Origin: Staphylococcus devriesei
GTDB taxonomy: Bacteria; Bacillota; Bacilli; Staphylococcales; Staphylococcaceae
Assembly: GCF_002902625.1 (NCBI RefSeq)
Contig: NZ_PPRG01000005.1
Location: 1-51,701 of the forward strand
DNA: 51,701 nucleotides
Reading direction: 5' to 3'
Shown: piece by piece, positions 9,601 to 22,601 of the stretch
How the letters are laid out: every line of letters begins with the position of its first letter
Numbering within the stretch: position 1 is the stretch's first letter
The notes under the pieces: generated by a model
What the model was told of the DNA's origin: nothing
Databases searched by the model: none
The model's input: only the letters and a program-made list of their open reading frames with translations
Made by a program: the position numbers and the translations under genes

Positions 9601-11600
9601 AATCGCGTGTAGATGTCAACCTAGGAGAAACTGTTAACTTACAAACGACGACAATTAACTATACGGATAGTCCTGGTATCTTAAAAGAAATTATTGTTAC
9701 TATTCCTAAAGATAATGTACAAACAACGTTAGCTGAAAAGGTTCCTGACACGAGTAAATATCGTGTTGTTTATACAACAGATAGTGATGTGAAAAATGGG
9801 ACTTATACTGCAAACCCAAGTGATTTATCCAAAGTTACTGCGGTTAAATATGTCTTTGATATACCACTAGTAGTTAATAAAAATGAATCTTTTAGCACTA
9901 ACGTAAAAGTAACTGTACCAGAAGATGCGCCAATTTTAACAAAAGCACATTCACAAATCTTTACTCTTGGTACGGATGATCTCTGGTTAGCTGGTAATAA
10001 GGTAACGCTTGAAACGGAAGATAATAGAGGAGATTTAGAGGTTAGATATACGGATGAAGAAGGAAATACTATCCAAAATAACACTACTTCTAAAGGTGTA
10101 AAAAATACTGAATATAATGTAGATATACCACAAATTATTAATAACAATAATCATCACTATAAATTTGTGAAAGTAGATGACCAACTCGATCCGACTACTG
10201 GACATTATGAGAAAAAACAAACGAAAGTTGTACATTTAATTTATAAAGAAGCATTCGAAGGAAGCGTATATGCGGACTTTAAAACGATTGATGGAGAAAT
10301 CTTAAGCCCACAAGTTACGATTTTAGATCATCAAGTAGAGGGAACTCGCTATACCACTACGGAGCCTACAATTCCTGATAAAGTAACGTATGAAGATAAT
10401 GAAAATGGACGTATTAAGAAGACGGTTCATTATCATTTAACAGGTCTACCAGAAAATCAAAGTGGTGAAGTAGTAGGTAATCAAGATATTACGGTGCATT
10501 ATGTGTATGAACCAATCACAACCTATGAACAAGTTCCTGATAATCCGCCACAATATGACTTACCAGAACTAAAAGTAACGCGCTATGTGGATACTGACGG
10601 TAATGAAGTTCAAGATGCGGTAGAAGGTACGCAACAACCCCCAGATGTCATTGGGGACCAATGGCAATATACATCACAAATGACAGAAGAAGATGGCATT
10701 ACGACGTATGTGTATGAAAAAATCAAAACAGAATTGCCAAATGAAGCACCACAATACGATTTACCAGAACTAAAAGTAACGCGCTATGTGGATACTGATG
10801 GTAATGAAGTTCAAGATGCGGTAGAAGGCACACAACAGCCACCAGATGTCATTGGAGATCAATGGCAATATACATCACAAATGACAGAAGAAGATGGCAT
10901 TACGACGTATGTATATGAAAAAATCAAAACAGAATTGCCAAATGAAGCACCACAATATGACTTACCAGAATTAAAAGTCACACGCTATGTCGACACAGAC
11001 GGTAATGAATTGAAAGATCCGGAAGAAGGGATACAAACACCACCAAGCGTTATTGGAGATCAATGGCAATATACATCACAAATGATAGAAGAAGATGGCA
11101 TCACGACGTATGTGTATAAAAAAATCAAAACAGAATTACCAAACGAAGCACCATACTATGACTTACCGCAATTACAAGTTACGTGCTATGTAGACAAGCA
11201 CGGTAACCCAATTATGAGTGCAAGAAAAGGTAAACAAAATCCATACGCTAATATTCCAAATGGATGGAGATATACTGGTATTGTTGAGGAACATGATGGT
11301 ATTACAACTTATGTATACGAAAAGGTTAAAGAACAACCGGCTCCTACGCCTAAATGTAAAAAAGTGGTTGCCCCAATTAAATCTGATAAAAAATTATGCA
11401 CACCACAAAATATTAAGGTAACTGTACCAATGGAAAAAGAACATCCACATAAAGCAACACAATATAGTACGTCTCATAAAATGGAATTACCAGAAACAGG
11501 TAAAACAGAAGGTAATACATCAATCTTCGCGAGTGTACTATTAACGTTAGGTACATTGTTTATGTTTAGAAAAAAAGATAGAAAAACTAAAACACAATAA
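6618..11600 (+). CDS. YSIRK/LPXTG cell-wall-anchored adhesin 2, expanded 67-residue repeats
   Basis: This 1660-residue paralogue of the preceding protein has the same order: YSIRK signal peptide with AHAAE cleavage site, low-complexity region, PKRRVRRD motif, long A region and MucBP-like domains (RYTDEEG from about 1143, then GSVYADF). It differs mainly by a repeat array at about 1312-1580. Three 67-residue units start [17 protein letters not shown], and a fourth diverged unit ends [10 protein letters not shown]. Units 1 and 2 are identical in protein; unit 3 differs at nine positions. LPETG at 1624, a membrane helix and RKKDR form the sorting signal. Cysteines occur only near the C-terminus (1523, 1580, 1594). 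Adhesion is inferred; the repeats probably act as a stalk projecting the A region from the wall. Confidence 0.9.
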   Translation: MRNNNKKGVDFLSNKQNKYSIRKFSVGISSILIGSFIIFGVNNEAHAAEQENNSAISTNNDTNHQDSQDVSNNTTDKQEDTSVKQSSQDAQVTPKESNDITTDKEDVLTSQQPGSDTNAQTNVGSNQPKESDVGATTSQNNNNSEQPIENSTSNQVDAHQPITETSSTKPKRRVRRDVANDDAVEVTSRLVFSDTHTSDKHFNLTSDVNNNRRVMNTTFSFASSGQNSLDNGKLVYEAPKRFIIAEPAFSKSEYVTKKTDLSDADTWRYQFELRPISGAAASEIEISQVIGGMIWSGPGDGDTVTTTMKVYEGDTLLDSQETNATFDNVKGGLYADYGQTKPTSIWQITGTTKTTANAEPTIGIISKDGTVSDKSDNYRYNVPLPSDNWFLENRDDTTTPKDYGRYTDFTYSVLNVPSWLELDPDASGNQYWTQDDKGIHMHLTDGQKLPFVAYKPSLRLKKSALTSEDIQKIKKDGYINVNLLWQTVGRLPNGQDYVQSLPADEGIKFKMINEAGSETGDVYFQALRHHDPSRLFTKADHEHETFRIIKYIKNRDQSNKYVPTYMHSIQLPKGQDGDYFTTFNLMPFGVKYFNGSTTKTSENDNYEFKTPFILYGVNSDGSTTKLTEWTTLNKDNSTYKFGSTHYDHLVLQTPVLRDTISTVDEAQKDIYEWTADVTYAVDEKRWQDASKDDTVIKMQNSIIIDQVSQNTVEAASAVPTRGLSGALFHPNYSYIHTKEAFPHILATPVLKNTNGFTGNTLNYNDKANVIVKANTKDYLRYLSTDVLDDNSDIDNTKLDDIKNVYLTLSAPDGTALGNVRAWTNNELIRTSFWWDDASFENTNTSALRDRPVLDPIKVIPNYKNSGRTLYVYKAPEGYGWNQTNKNNKGTYRSSLTQNTPEITFDIYNRGTLPIGSYSIRYAAIWDKDSELVRPSENQSLSSNHLLLSDVITDDLSANTNENRVSVIDVPFKIALAKEFASTLTIGKDSTNSFDKSRVDVNLGETVNLQTTTINYTDSPGILKEIIVTIPKDNVQTTLAEKVPDTSKYRVVYTTDSDVKNGTYTANPSDLSKVTAVKYVFDIPLVVNKNESFSTNVKVTVPEDAPILTKAHSQIFTLGTDDLWLAGNKVTLETEDNRGDLEVRYTDEEGNTIQNNTTSKGVKNTEYNVDIPQIINNNNHHYKFVKVDDQLDPTTGHYEKKQTKVVHLIYKEAFEGSVYADFKTIDGEILSPQVTILDHQVEGTRYTTTEPTIPDKVTYEDNENGRIKKTVHYHLTGLPENQSGEVVGNQDITVHYVYEPITTYEQVPDNPPQYDLPELKVTRYVDTDGNEVQDAVEGTQQPPDVIGDQWQYTSQMTEEDGITTYVYEKIKTELPNEAPQYDLPELKVTRYVDTDGNEVQDAVEGTQQPPDVIGDQWQYTSQMTEEDGITTYVYEKIKTELPNEAPQYDLPELKVTRYVDTDGNELKDPEEGIQTPPSVIGDQWQYTSQMIEEDGITTYVYKKIKTELPNEAPYYDLPQLQVTCYVDKHGNPIMSARKGKQNPYANIPNGWRYTGIVEEHDGITTYVYEKVKEQPAPTPKCKKVVAPIKSDKKLCTPQNIKVTVPMEKEHPHKATQYSTSHKMELPETGKTEGNTSIFASVLLTLGTLFMFRKKDRKTKTQ
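10551..11340 (+). repeat. Tandem 201-bp repeats inside adhesin 2
   Basis: Units start at 10551, 10752, 10953 and 11154, exactly 201 bp (67 codons) apart. Units 1 and 2 are near-identical in DNA, unit 3 is diverged in its middle, and unit 4 is the terminal form also found once in adhesin 1. In-frame length keeps the protein intact if copy number changes. There are no spacers, so this is not a CRISPR array. Confidence 0.95.
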
Positions 11601-11633
11601 CCAAATACTTTAGCTTCACGTTATAAAGTGACT

Positions 11634-11678
11634 AAACTCCCTCCAAAGTAGAAATTAAAACTTTTGGAGGGAGTTTTT
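11634..11678 (+). terminator. Terminator after adhesin 2
   Basis: AAACTCCCTCCAAA pairs with TTTTGGAGGGAGTTT across a 14-nt loop and ends in a T run. It is a strong stem located 34 nt after the stop codon. Confidence 0.85.
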
Positions 11679-11838
11679 AGTTTAAAAATTCATTAGTAAT
11701 CATACTTTAAATACGCTTACTAGTATTTTTGAGACTTTAATATATGTTCATGAGAGCTAAAATGATAGCATTAACATATTAAATTATTTTATTTATTATA
11801 GTGAGTAGAAAATCTAATTTGATATTGGAGGTTTATTA

Positions 11839-12609
11839 TTGGAAGTTTTGATGTTACTTATAAGTACTATTATACTTACGATAGTTATGTTATTTAACTT
11901 TTTTGGGTTAGTTGATATAGATATTCCAATATTACACATTTCAATTTATTGGATTTCAAGTATTTTAGCATTATCAATTTCTTTGATAATAAGACACTTT
12001 TATAGAAATAAGTATAAGAAAGAGTTAATGCATAGCGAAGATAGTCCCGTTTTAAAAGAAAATGAACTTTTTTATCAATCACCCATTTATATAGTTGATG
12101 ATATTCATATTAAAATTCACGGTATGAATGATACAAGTTGGCAACCTTATTTTAATAATTTAGTAGAAAAGTGGCTAAGTATTCTTAATTTTATGTCAGC
12201 ATTTGGGATAAGTGTTATATCTTCTCAACATAAAGTGATTGTAAAGAGAGTTAAATTATGGTCCTTACGTCCTCATTATCATGTTTATGTTGATAAATAT
12301 AAAGTTGGAGAGTTTAAGATGCGAAGGATTATAGATGGAGGGATTAAGCAACAAACTCCTTATATTTTTCTAGACTATAAGAATCATTATTATTTTAACA
12401 ACCCTTACTTTTCAACTAAGACCACTATACAAGAAGGTAATAACGATATATTACTCGCACATCGTTCTCTCTTTGATTTAGGTAAAAATTTAATAACTCA
12501 ACGTAGAGGTGAAAAACATTATATAACTGTTCTTGATACCTATGATTACCCGCAAGAATTGTGGTTAGCATTATATACTCAAGTAATGTTAAATAAACAA
12601 AAAGAATAG
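11839..12609 (+). CDS. Two-helix membrane protein, possible tubby C-terminal-like domain
   Basis: The TTG start at 11839 is supported by a GGAGG site at 11827-11831 with a 7-nt spacer. The 256-residue protein begins with two membrane helices (about 4-24 and 31-51). A cytoplasmic or surface domain rich in Tyr, His and beta-type segments follows, including HYHVYVDKYKVGEFKMRR and YIFLDYKNHYYF. That pattern of a short strand pair and an amphipathic scaffold resembles the tubby C-terminal/LURP-one-like fold reported in staphylococcal small proteins, but this is a pattern guess. It stands alone between strong hairpins, so it is probably transcribed separately. No function can be assigned. Confidence 0.6.
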   Translation: MEVLMLLISTIILTIVMLFNFFGLVDIDIPILHISIYWISSILALSISLIIRHFYRNKYKKELMHSEDSPVLKENELFYQSPIYIVDDIHIKIHGMNDTSWQPYFNNLVEKWLSILNFMSAFGISVISSQHKVIVKRVKLWSLRPHYHVYVDKYKVGEFKMRRIIDGGIKQQTPYIFLDYKNHYYFNNPYFSTKTTIQEGNNDILLAHRSLFDLGKNLITQRRGEKHYITVLDTYDYPQELWLALYTQVMLNKQKE

Positions 12610-12631
12610 TGGCATATAAATAATCAGTACA

Positions 12632-12664
12632 GTTAGAATATACATGACTAACGTATATTCTAAC
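12632..12664. terminator. Perfect inverted repeat, possible terminator
   Basis: GTTAGAATATAC and GTATATTCTAAC form a perfect 12-bp stem with a 9-nt loop, 22 nt after the previous stop codon. No T run follows (TCTAAAACC), so it could also be a protein-binding palindrome or a processing site. Confidence 0.4.
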
Positions 12665-12683
12665 TCTAAAACCACAAGAAAGT

Positions 12684-15015
<2,332 letters not shown>

Positions 15016-15082
15016 TTTTTAAGATGACGAGAATGTTAAAACTAGAAAAACAAAGACACCTTAGATGACGATACAATATTCG

Positions 15083-15241
15083 AGGTTGGGACATTAAAAG
15101 TTTGTGCACTAGGACACCGATATACGGTAGTCTGAAGCAGATTTTTGTAGGATACATAATGTGAAACAAAATTTGAAATACAATTTTGTTTCACATTAAA
15201 TCTTGCTTAAATCCGAAAGCTTTTGTCCTAACCTTTTTTTA
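15083..15241 (+). terminator. Long nested hairpin element with T run, between pstA and holB
   Basis: AGGTTGGGACA (15083-15093) pairs with TGTCCTAACCT (15224-15234), which runs into a T tract. Nested inside are AAGCAGATTT opposite AAATCTTGCTT and a perfect 17-bp inverted repeat at 15157-15173 / 15182-15198 reading TAATGTGAAACAAAATT. The whole looks like the large GGTTGGGACA-type intergenic terminator elements common in staphylococcal genomes. It should stop or reduce transcription from tmk-pstA into holB. Confidence 0.6.
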
Positions 15242-15271
15242 TATAAGAAGATGAATAAGGAGTATGCAAAC

Positions 15272-16198
15272 ATGGATGAACAACAAAAATTGGCTAACGC
15301 TTATCATTCAAATAAACTATCGCATGCGTATTTATTTGAGGGTGATGATGCACAATCAATGCAACATGTAGCGATGGAATTTGCAAAACTTATTCTTTGT
15401 AATGGGAACCAGCAATGTGAATTAAAAGTAGATAACTATAATCAACCAGATTTTATCTATGTAGCTTCTGAAGAAAATACCATCAAGAAAGAACAAATCG
15501 AACAACTTGTACATCGTATGAATCAACTACCTATAGAAGGGACACATAAGGTCTACATTATTGAAGACTTTGAAAAGTTGACGGTGCAAGGTGAAAATAG
15601 TATTTTAAAATTTTTAGAAGAACCTCCTGAGAACACCATCGCGATTTTAATGTCTACGAAACCTGAACAAATACTAGATACGATACATTCACGTTGTCAG
15701 CATGTTTATTTCAAACCAAGTGATAAACAACACTTTATAGATAGGTTAGTAGAGCAAGGCATCAACAGGGCTGTGGCTGAAATGTTAAGCACATACACGA
15801 CACAGTTAGACACAGCTAAAGATTTAAACGAAGAACATGATTTAGTCACGCTTAGAAAGTCTATTGTACATTGGTGTGAACTATTATTAACTAATAAACC
15901 TATGGCGCTTATAGCAATTATTGATTTGTTAAAAAATGCCAAAAACCGTAAATTACAGTCGCTTACGTTAGCAGCAGTTAATGCTTTTTTTGAAGATATT
16001 ATGCATGCTAAGGTAGGCACTGAGAAGGAATATATTTATCCGGACTTAAAAGCAGAAGTTGAAAAGTACGCAAGCCAATTAACATTTAATCAAATTATAT
16101 TAATGTATGATCAAATTACGGAAGCGCATAAAAAGTTAATGCAAAATGTTAACCCAACGCTCGTATTTGAACAAATTGTAATCAAAGGTGTGAGATAA
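15272..16198 (+). CDS. holB: DNA polymerase III delta' subunit
   Basis: This clamp-loader subunit helps open and load the beta clamp during replication. The start at ATG 15272 follows AAGGAG (15257-15262) with 9-nt spacing and gives 308 residues, the normal length; an upstream in-frame extension is inside the terminator element. LEEPP (115-119) and the SRC arginine-finger motif (140-142) are clear. The nucleotide-binding loop region (FEGDDAQS) lacks GKT, as expected of a delta' that does not hydrolyse ATP. ricT follows after one base. Confidence 0.95.
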   Translation: MDEQQKLANAYHSNKLSHAYLFEGDDAQSMQHVAMEFAKLILCNGNQQCELKVDNYNQPDFIYVASEENTIKKEQIEQLVHRMNQLPIEGTHKVYIIEDFEKLTVQGENSILKFLEEPPENTIAILMSTKPEQILDTIHSRCQHVYFKPSDKQHFIDRLVEQGINRAVAEMLSTYTTQLDTAKDLNEEHDLVTLRKSIVHWCELLLTNKPMALIAIIDLLKNAKNRKLQSLTLAAVNAFFEDIMHAKVGTEKEYIYPDLKAEVEKYASQLTFNQIILMYDQITEAHKKLMQNVNPTLVFEQIVIKGVR

Positions 16199-16199
16199 A

Positions 16200-17003
16200 A
16201 TGCCAATTATCGTAGGTGTACAATTTCAAAAGGCAGGGAAATTGGAATATTACGCGCCTAGAGATTTAGATGTCGACACTGGTGACTGGGTAGTTGTCGA
16301 GTCTAAACGAGGCATTGAAATTGGGAAAGTAAAATTTCCACCAAAGAATGTGGAAAATGGAGACGTAACACTACCTTTAAAAGAAGTGATACGTGTTGCA
16401 ACTGAAGAAGATATTGAAACATATCATCAAAATGAAGAAGACGCTAGTAATGCATTAGCATTGTGTAAAGATTTAGTGAAAGAACAACAACTAGATATGC
16501 GCTTAGTTAATTGTGAATATACACTAGATAAGTCTAAAGTTATTTTTAATTTTACAGCAGACGATCGTATCGATTTTCGTAAACTAGTGAAAAATTTAGC
16601 GCAGAATTTAAAAACACGTATCGAACTTAGACAGATTGGTGTACGTGATGAAGCCAAACTATTAGGTGGTATTGGACCTTGTGGACGTTCACTTTGTTGT
16701 GCTACCTTTTTAGGTGATTTTGAACCTGTATCTATAAAAATGGCTAAAGATCAAAACTTATCATTAAACCCAACAAAGATTTCTGGTGCTTGTGGACGCT
16801 TGATGTGCTGCTTAAAATATGAAAATGATTTATATGAAGAAGCTAGAACGCAATTACCAGATGTCGGTGATAAAGTAGAAACCCCTGAAGGTAGAGGCCA
16901 AGTAGTTGGCTTGAATATACTAGATATTTCTATGCAAGTTAAGGTCGAAGGTTTAGAGCAACCAATGGAATATAAAATGGAAGAATTAGAAGCTTTAAAT
17001 TAA
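16200..17003 (+). CDS. ricT: PSP1-domain protein RicT (YaaT)
   Basis: The 267-residue protein carries a PSP1 domain with the conserved cysteine blocks GPCGRSLCC (C161, C166, C167) and GACGRLMCC (C198, C203, C204), the ligands linked to Fe-S clusters in the Ric complex. In B. subtilis RicT works with RicA and RicF to steer RNase Y processing of mRNAs and riboswitch leaders. That role is assumed here by family. Its position between holB and yabA is standard. The gene starts one base after the holB stop. Confidence 0.93.
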   Translation: MPIIVGVQFQKAGKLEYYAPRDLDVDTGDWVVVESKRGIEIGKVKFPPKNVENGDVTLPLKEVIRVATEEDIETYHQNEEDASNALALCKDLVKEQQLDMRLVNCEYTLDKSKVIFNFTADDRIDFRKLVKNLAQNLKTRIELRQIGVRDEAKLLGGIGPCGRSLCCATFLGDFEPVSIKMAKDQNLSLNPTKISGACGRLMCCLKYENDLYEEARTQLPDVGDKVETPEGRGQVVGLNILDISMQVKVEGLEQPMEYKMEELEALN

Positions 17004-17019
17004 GGAGGGTTTAGTACTC

Positions 17020-17418
17020 TTGAACCGTAATGACTTATTTGAAAAAGTTATACAACTTGAAAGCAATGTAAAGCAGTTAAATGAAGATATGAGCGAACTT
17101 AAATCGTTGGCCATCCAACTTATTGAAGAGAACGTTACATTACAAGTTGAAAATGATAATTTAAAAACATTAATGGCTAAAAGCGAACAAGATGTTGAAG
17201 TAGCCAAAGTTTCTAATGATGTTAACGATGATAAGAAAAAGACTGAGGACACTAATGAGACGAAACGATCAATTAAAAACGTTAAAAAACCTTTACCAAG
17301 TAAAGACAATTTAGCGGTACTTTATAGTGAAGGATTCCATATTTGTAATGGCGAATTATTTGGAAAACATCGCTATGGCGAAGATTGTTTATTATGTATG
17401 AATGTGTTAAATAGCTAA
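17020..17418 (+). CDS. yabA: Replication initiation control protein YabA
   Basis: This negative regulator of initiation binds DnaA and the beta clamp (DnaN) to limit re-initiation. The 132-residue protein has an N-terminal coiled coil (about 1-60), a charged linker and a C-terminal zinc domain with H107, C109, C123 and C126 (HICNG...CLLC). The start is TTG at 17020 behind a perfect AAGGAGGG site. It probably forms a transcription unit with holB-ricT, ending at the hairpin at 17502-17560. Confidence 0.93.
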   Translation: MNRNDLFEKVIQLESNVKQLNEDMSELKSLAIQLIEENVTLQVENDNLKTLMAKSEQDVEVAKVSNDVNDDKKKTEDTNETKRSIKNVKKPLPSKDNLAVLYSEGFHICNGELFGKHRYGEDCLLCMNVLNS

Positions 17419-17475
17419 GTATTCTTTTTATCGTAAAATATTATAGTTAAGGTTTACGAATAACATAAAAGATAG

Positions 17476-17560
17476 AAACTAATAATATATAGTTTGATAA
17501 CAAGGGATGGATTTCAACACGTATGACTGCTAGTTTGTATTGCAAAGACATCCCTTTTTT
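17476..17560 (+). terminator. Terminator/attenuator hairpin abutting the yabB ribosome binding site
   Basis: AAGGGATG (17502-17509) pairs with CATCCCTT (17549-17556), with a T run to 17560. Inner bases extend the stem imperfectly (TTTCAACAC with GTATTGCAAA). A smaller hairpin AAACTA/TAGTTT lies at 17476-17495. The yabB AGGAG site begins at 17561, leaving no room for a promoter after the terminator. Either transcripts read through or control occurs by alternative folding. Confidence 0.6.
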
Positions 17561-17572
17561 AGGAGTAAAAAG

Positions 17573-18298
17573 ATGTTAAAAAATAACGAACGCTTTGACT
17601 ACTTAATTAAAGAGAAGTTAAAAATTATCCAAAATGATGATGTGTTTTCATTTTCTACCGATGCCTTATTGTTAGGCCATTTTACAGAAGTGAGAAAGAA
17701 TGACAAAATTTTAGATTTATGTGCTGGAAACGGAGTTATTTCTCTCCTATTATCTGCAAAAGGCCAACAATCAATTGAGAGTATCGAGATTCAAGAGCAG
17801 CTTGTAGATATGGCAAGACGTAGTTATGAATTTAATCAACTCACAGATCGATTACATATGCATCATATGGATTTAAAAGAAGTGTATCGAACGTTTAAGC
17901 CGTCTCAATACACATTAGTCACTTGTAATCCACCCTATTTTAAAACGAATCAACTGAATCAACATCAGAAAGAAGCGCATAAAATTGCACGACATGAGGT
18001 GATGTGCTCGTTAGAAGATTGTATGTTAGCTTCTCGTCATTTATTAAAACAAGGTGGCCGTCTTATGATGGTTCATCGTGCCGATAGATTGATGGATGTC
18101 TTAACAGAGATGCGAGGTGCGAACATCGAACCTAAGCGTGTAATAATGATTTATAGTAAAATAAATAAATCAGCTGTAACAGTAGTGGTTGAAGGCCGTA
18201 AAAATGGAAAACAAGGTTTAGAAATTGCCCCACCATTCTATATTTACAATAGCGATGGAGAATATAGTGATGAGATGAGAGATGTGTATTATGGATAA
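17573..18298 (+). CDS. yabB: YabB/TrmN6-like SAM-dependent methyltransferase
   Basis: This Rossmann-fold N6-adenine methyltransferase belongs to the family that modifies A37 of tRNA-Val in other bacteria (TrmN6). The SAM motif DLCAGNGV (48-55) and catalytic NPPY (119-122) are intact. ATG at 17573 with AGGAG 7 nt upstream gives 241 residues; a longer in-frame extension would start inside the terminator hairpin and is rejected. The 3' end overlaps yazA by 8 bases, and rsmI follows, forming a small RNA-modification operon. Confidence 0.9.
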   Translation: MLKNNERFDYLIKEKLKIIQNDDVFSFSTDALLLGHFTEVRKNDKILDLCAGNGVISLLLSAKGQQSIESIEIQEQLVDMARRSYEFNQLTDRLHMHHMDLKEVYRTFKPSQYTLVTCNPPYFKTNQLNQHQKEAHKIARHEVMCSLEDCMLASRHLLKQGGRLMMVHRADRLMDVLTEMRGANIEPKRVIMIYSKINKSAVTVVVEGRKNGKQGLEIAPPFYIYNSDGEYSDEMRDVYYG

Positions 18299-18539
18299 AC
18301 ACTATGTGTATATAGTAAGGTGTAGCGATAATAGTTTATATACCGGTTACGCTAAAGATGTGGAAGCGCGAGTAGCGAAGCATAATGCTGGAAAAGGTGC
18401 TAAATACACTAAAATAAGACGTCCGGTAGTGTTAGTTTATCAAGAATTATATACTTCTAAGTCTGAAGCATTGCGTAGAGAGGATGAAATTAAAACGTTC
18501 ACTAGACAACAAAAATTAAAAATGATTGAGGAGAATTGA
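18291..18539 (+). CDS. yazA: GIY-YIG nuclease-domain protein YazA (UPF0213)
   Basis: The 82-residue single-domain GIY-YIG protein has the family YVYIV (5-9) and YTG (17-19) signatures and a conserved KHN...KYTK segment. ATG at 18291 gives the usual length; an ATG nine bases upstream is in frame but less likely. Members are small structure-specific nucleases of the SLX1-like group, but the cellular role is not known. It overlaps the end of yabB, so translation is probably coupled. Confidence 0.9.
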   Translation: MDKHYVYIVRCSDNSLYTGYAKDVEARVAKHNAGKGAKYTKIRRPVVLVYQELYTSKSEALRREDEIKTFTRQQKLKMIEEN

Positions 18540-18540
18540 G

Positions 18541-19380
18541 ATGGCTACACTATATTTAGTTGGTACACCTATAGGTAATTTAGGCGACATCACCTTTAGA
18601 GCAATCGAAACGTTAAAAAATGTAGACTTTATAGCATGTGAAGATACGCGAGTAACGAAAAAATTATGTCATCACTATGATATCCAGACTCCTTTAAAGT
18701 CATATCACGAACATAATAAAGCACAACAAACTGACTATTTAATTAGCTTGCTAACTGAAGGACATGATGTAGCATTAGTTTCAGATGCGGGACTACCTTT
18801 GATTAGTGACCCTGGTTATGAACTCGTAGTGGAAGCACATCAATATGACATTCACGTTGAAACTGTTCCGGGACCTAATGCCGGTTTAACAGCATTAATG
18901 GCAAGCGGCTTACCTTCATATAAGTATACATTTTTAGGGTTTTTACCACGAAAAGATAAAGATAAAGTGGATATTTTACAAGAAAGAATGTATCAAGATA
19001 GTACATTGATTATTTACGAATCGCCTTTTAGAGTGGTTGAAATGTTAAAAGCGATTATCAAAGTAGACTCCAACAGACGCGTTGCCATTGGGCGTGAATT
19101 AACTAAGAAGTTCGAACAAATCGTTATGCATGAGGCAACAACGCTATTGAATGCTTTGCAAGATGGCGATATACCTCAAAAGGGCGAATTTGTTATCCTT
19201 ATTGAAGGTGCCCAACCATTGGAAACTGAACAATGGTTTGAAAGTTTATCTATTATTGAACACGTAAATCACTACATTTCGGAACAAGATTTAAAACCTA
19301 AAAAAGCGATTAAATTAGTAGCCGAAGACCGTCATATGAAGACGGGTGAGGTTTATGACATTTATCACGAAGTTAATTAA
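18541..19380 (+). CDS. rsmI: 16S rRNA (cytidine(1402)-2'-O)-methyltransferase
   Basis: RsmI adds the 2'-O-methyl group to C1402 in the ribosomal decoding centre. The 279-residue protein has the tetrapyrrole-methylase-like fold with VGTPIGNLGD (7-16), CEDTR, SDAGLPLISDPG and VPGPNA motifs. ATG at 18541 is one base after the yazA stop and follows GAGGAG. It is the last gene of the yabB-yazA-rsmI run; the next 255 nt to metG are non-coding. Confidence 0.96.
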   Translation: MATLYLVGTPIGNLGDITFRAIETLKNVDFIACEDTRVTKKLCHHYDIQTPLKSYHEHNKAQQTDYLISLLTEGHDVALVSDAGLPLISDPGYELVVEAHQYDIHVETVPGPNAGLTALMASGLPSYKYTFLGFLPRKDKDKVDILQERMYQDSTLIIYESPFRVVEMLKAIIKVDSNRRVAIGRELTKKFEQIVMHEATTLLNALQDGDIPQKGEFVILIEGAQPLETEQWFESLSIIEHVNHYISEQDLKPKKAIKLVAEDRHMKTGEVYDIYHEVN

Positions 19381-19611
19381 TCTTATTTTTGAAAATGAAG
19401 ATCTTCTAGTTAAATTATTTTCAAAAAATAAAACGACAAGATAAGACTACTCCCATAAGACAATAAAATTATGGTAATGTAAATAAGATACGATACTAAA
19501 CTTTCTATATAAGTTATAATTAAAAAGTAACGTAAAAATATGAGATTAAGTCATCATATGTGGCTTAAAAGAATGTTAAACCATACTAAAATATAATTAA
19601 TTATTATTTGA

Positions 19612-21609
<1,998 letters not shown>

Positions 21610-21638
21610 TTCACAAATTGAACGATAGGAGAGATAAA

Positions 21639-22412
21639 ATGTTAATCGATACACATGTTCACTTAAACGATGAACAATATGATGAGGATTTAAATGAAGT
21701 CATTACACGTGCTAGAGAAGCAGGCGTGGACCGTATGTTTGTAGTAGGGTTTGATACACCTACAATTGAACGTACAATGGAGTTAATCGATAAGTACGAC
21801 TTTGTTTACGGTATTATCGGTTGGCATCCAGTTGATGCAATTGATTTTACTGAAGAGCGCTTAGAGTGGATAGAACAATTAGCCCAACATCCTAAAATTA
21901 TTGGTATCGGTGAAATGGGTCTAGATTATCATTGGGATAAATCACCTGCTGATGTTCAAAAAGAAGTATTTAGAAAACAAATTGCTCTAGCTAAGAAAGT
22001 GAACTTACCAATTGTTATTCATAATCGTGAAGCGACACAAGATTGTATTGATATTTTGATGGAAGAACATGCGGAAGAAGTTGGTGGCATTATGCATAGT
22101 TTTAGTGCTTCTCCAGAGATTGCTGACGTTGTGATTAATAAATTGAACTTCTATGTGTCTTTAGGCGGACCTGTGACATTTAAAAATGCAAAACAGCCTA
22201 AAGAAGTAGCTAAGCATGTGCCAATGGATAGATTATTGGTAGAAACAGATGCGCCATATCTATCTCCTCATCCATACAGAGGAAAACGTAATGAGCCTGA
22301 GAGAGTAACTTTAGTTGCGCAACAAATTGCTGAATTACGTGATATGACGTATGAAGAAGTTTGTCAACAAACAACTGAAAATGCTGAAAGATTGTTTAAA
22401 TTAAATAAATAA
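21639..22412 (+). CDS. TatD-family metal-dependent deoxyribonuclease
   Basis: The 257-residue TIM-barrel hydrolase of the TatD family corresponds to B. subtilis YabD. Metal ligands are in place: H6 and H8 (THVHL), E92 (GEMGLDYH), H128, H153 (MHSFS) and D204 (ETDAPY). Members act as 3'-5' DNases in DNA repair or degradation. ATG at 21639 has an AGGAGAG site; the upstream in-frame codons cover the ribosome binding site itself. It lies 29 nt after metG and is probably cotranscribed with it. Confidence 0.93.
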   Translation: MLIDTHVHLNDEQYDEDLNEVITRAREAGVDRMFVVGFDTPTIERTMELIDKYDFVYGIIGWHPVDAIDFTEERLEWIEQLAQHPKIIGIGEMGLDYHWDKSPADVQKEVFRKQIALAKKVNLPIVIHNREATQDCIDILMEEHAEEVGGIMHSFSASPEIADVVINKLNFYVSLGGPVTFKNAKQPKEVAKHVPMDRLLVETDAPYLSPHPYRGKRNEPERVTLVAQQIAELRDMTYEEVCQQTTENAERLFKLNK

Positions 22413-22420
22413 TAGCCATG

Positions 22421-22499
22421 TGAGAAAGATGTTGATTAGGACTGTCGTAGTCTCGTTTTATAATAAATAGCGACATGACTTCATCTTTCTCATTTTCTA
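22421..22499 (+). terminator. Terminator after the TatD gene
   Basis: TGAGAAAGATG pairs with CATCTTTCTCA across a loop of about 49 nt and is followed by TTTTCTATTTG. The long loop makes this a moderate-confidence terminator. Confidence 0.55.
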
Positions 22500-22601
22500 T
22501 TTGTAAATAGTCTAAATATAATTAGTCAATAGGATGGTTGTCTTCATTTTCCACAAAAATGTGCATAATATGAAATAAAGGAAAGGTGATGGTAGGTCAA
22601 T

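Noticed and set aside
10551..11340. Regular direct repeats that could suggest a CRISPR array
   Set aside because: Units are 201 bp, contiguous, in frame and translated within a surface protein; there are no spacers.
15203..15271. N-terminal extension of HolB
   Set aside because: The extra 23 codons lie inside the terminator element, and the ATG at 15272 has a well-spaced AAGGAG.
17540..17572. N-terminal extension of YabB
   Set aside because: It would start within the terminator stem; the ATG at 17573 with AGGAG gives the family length.
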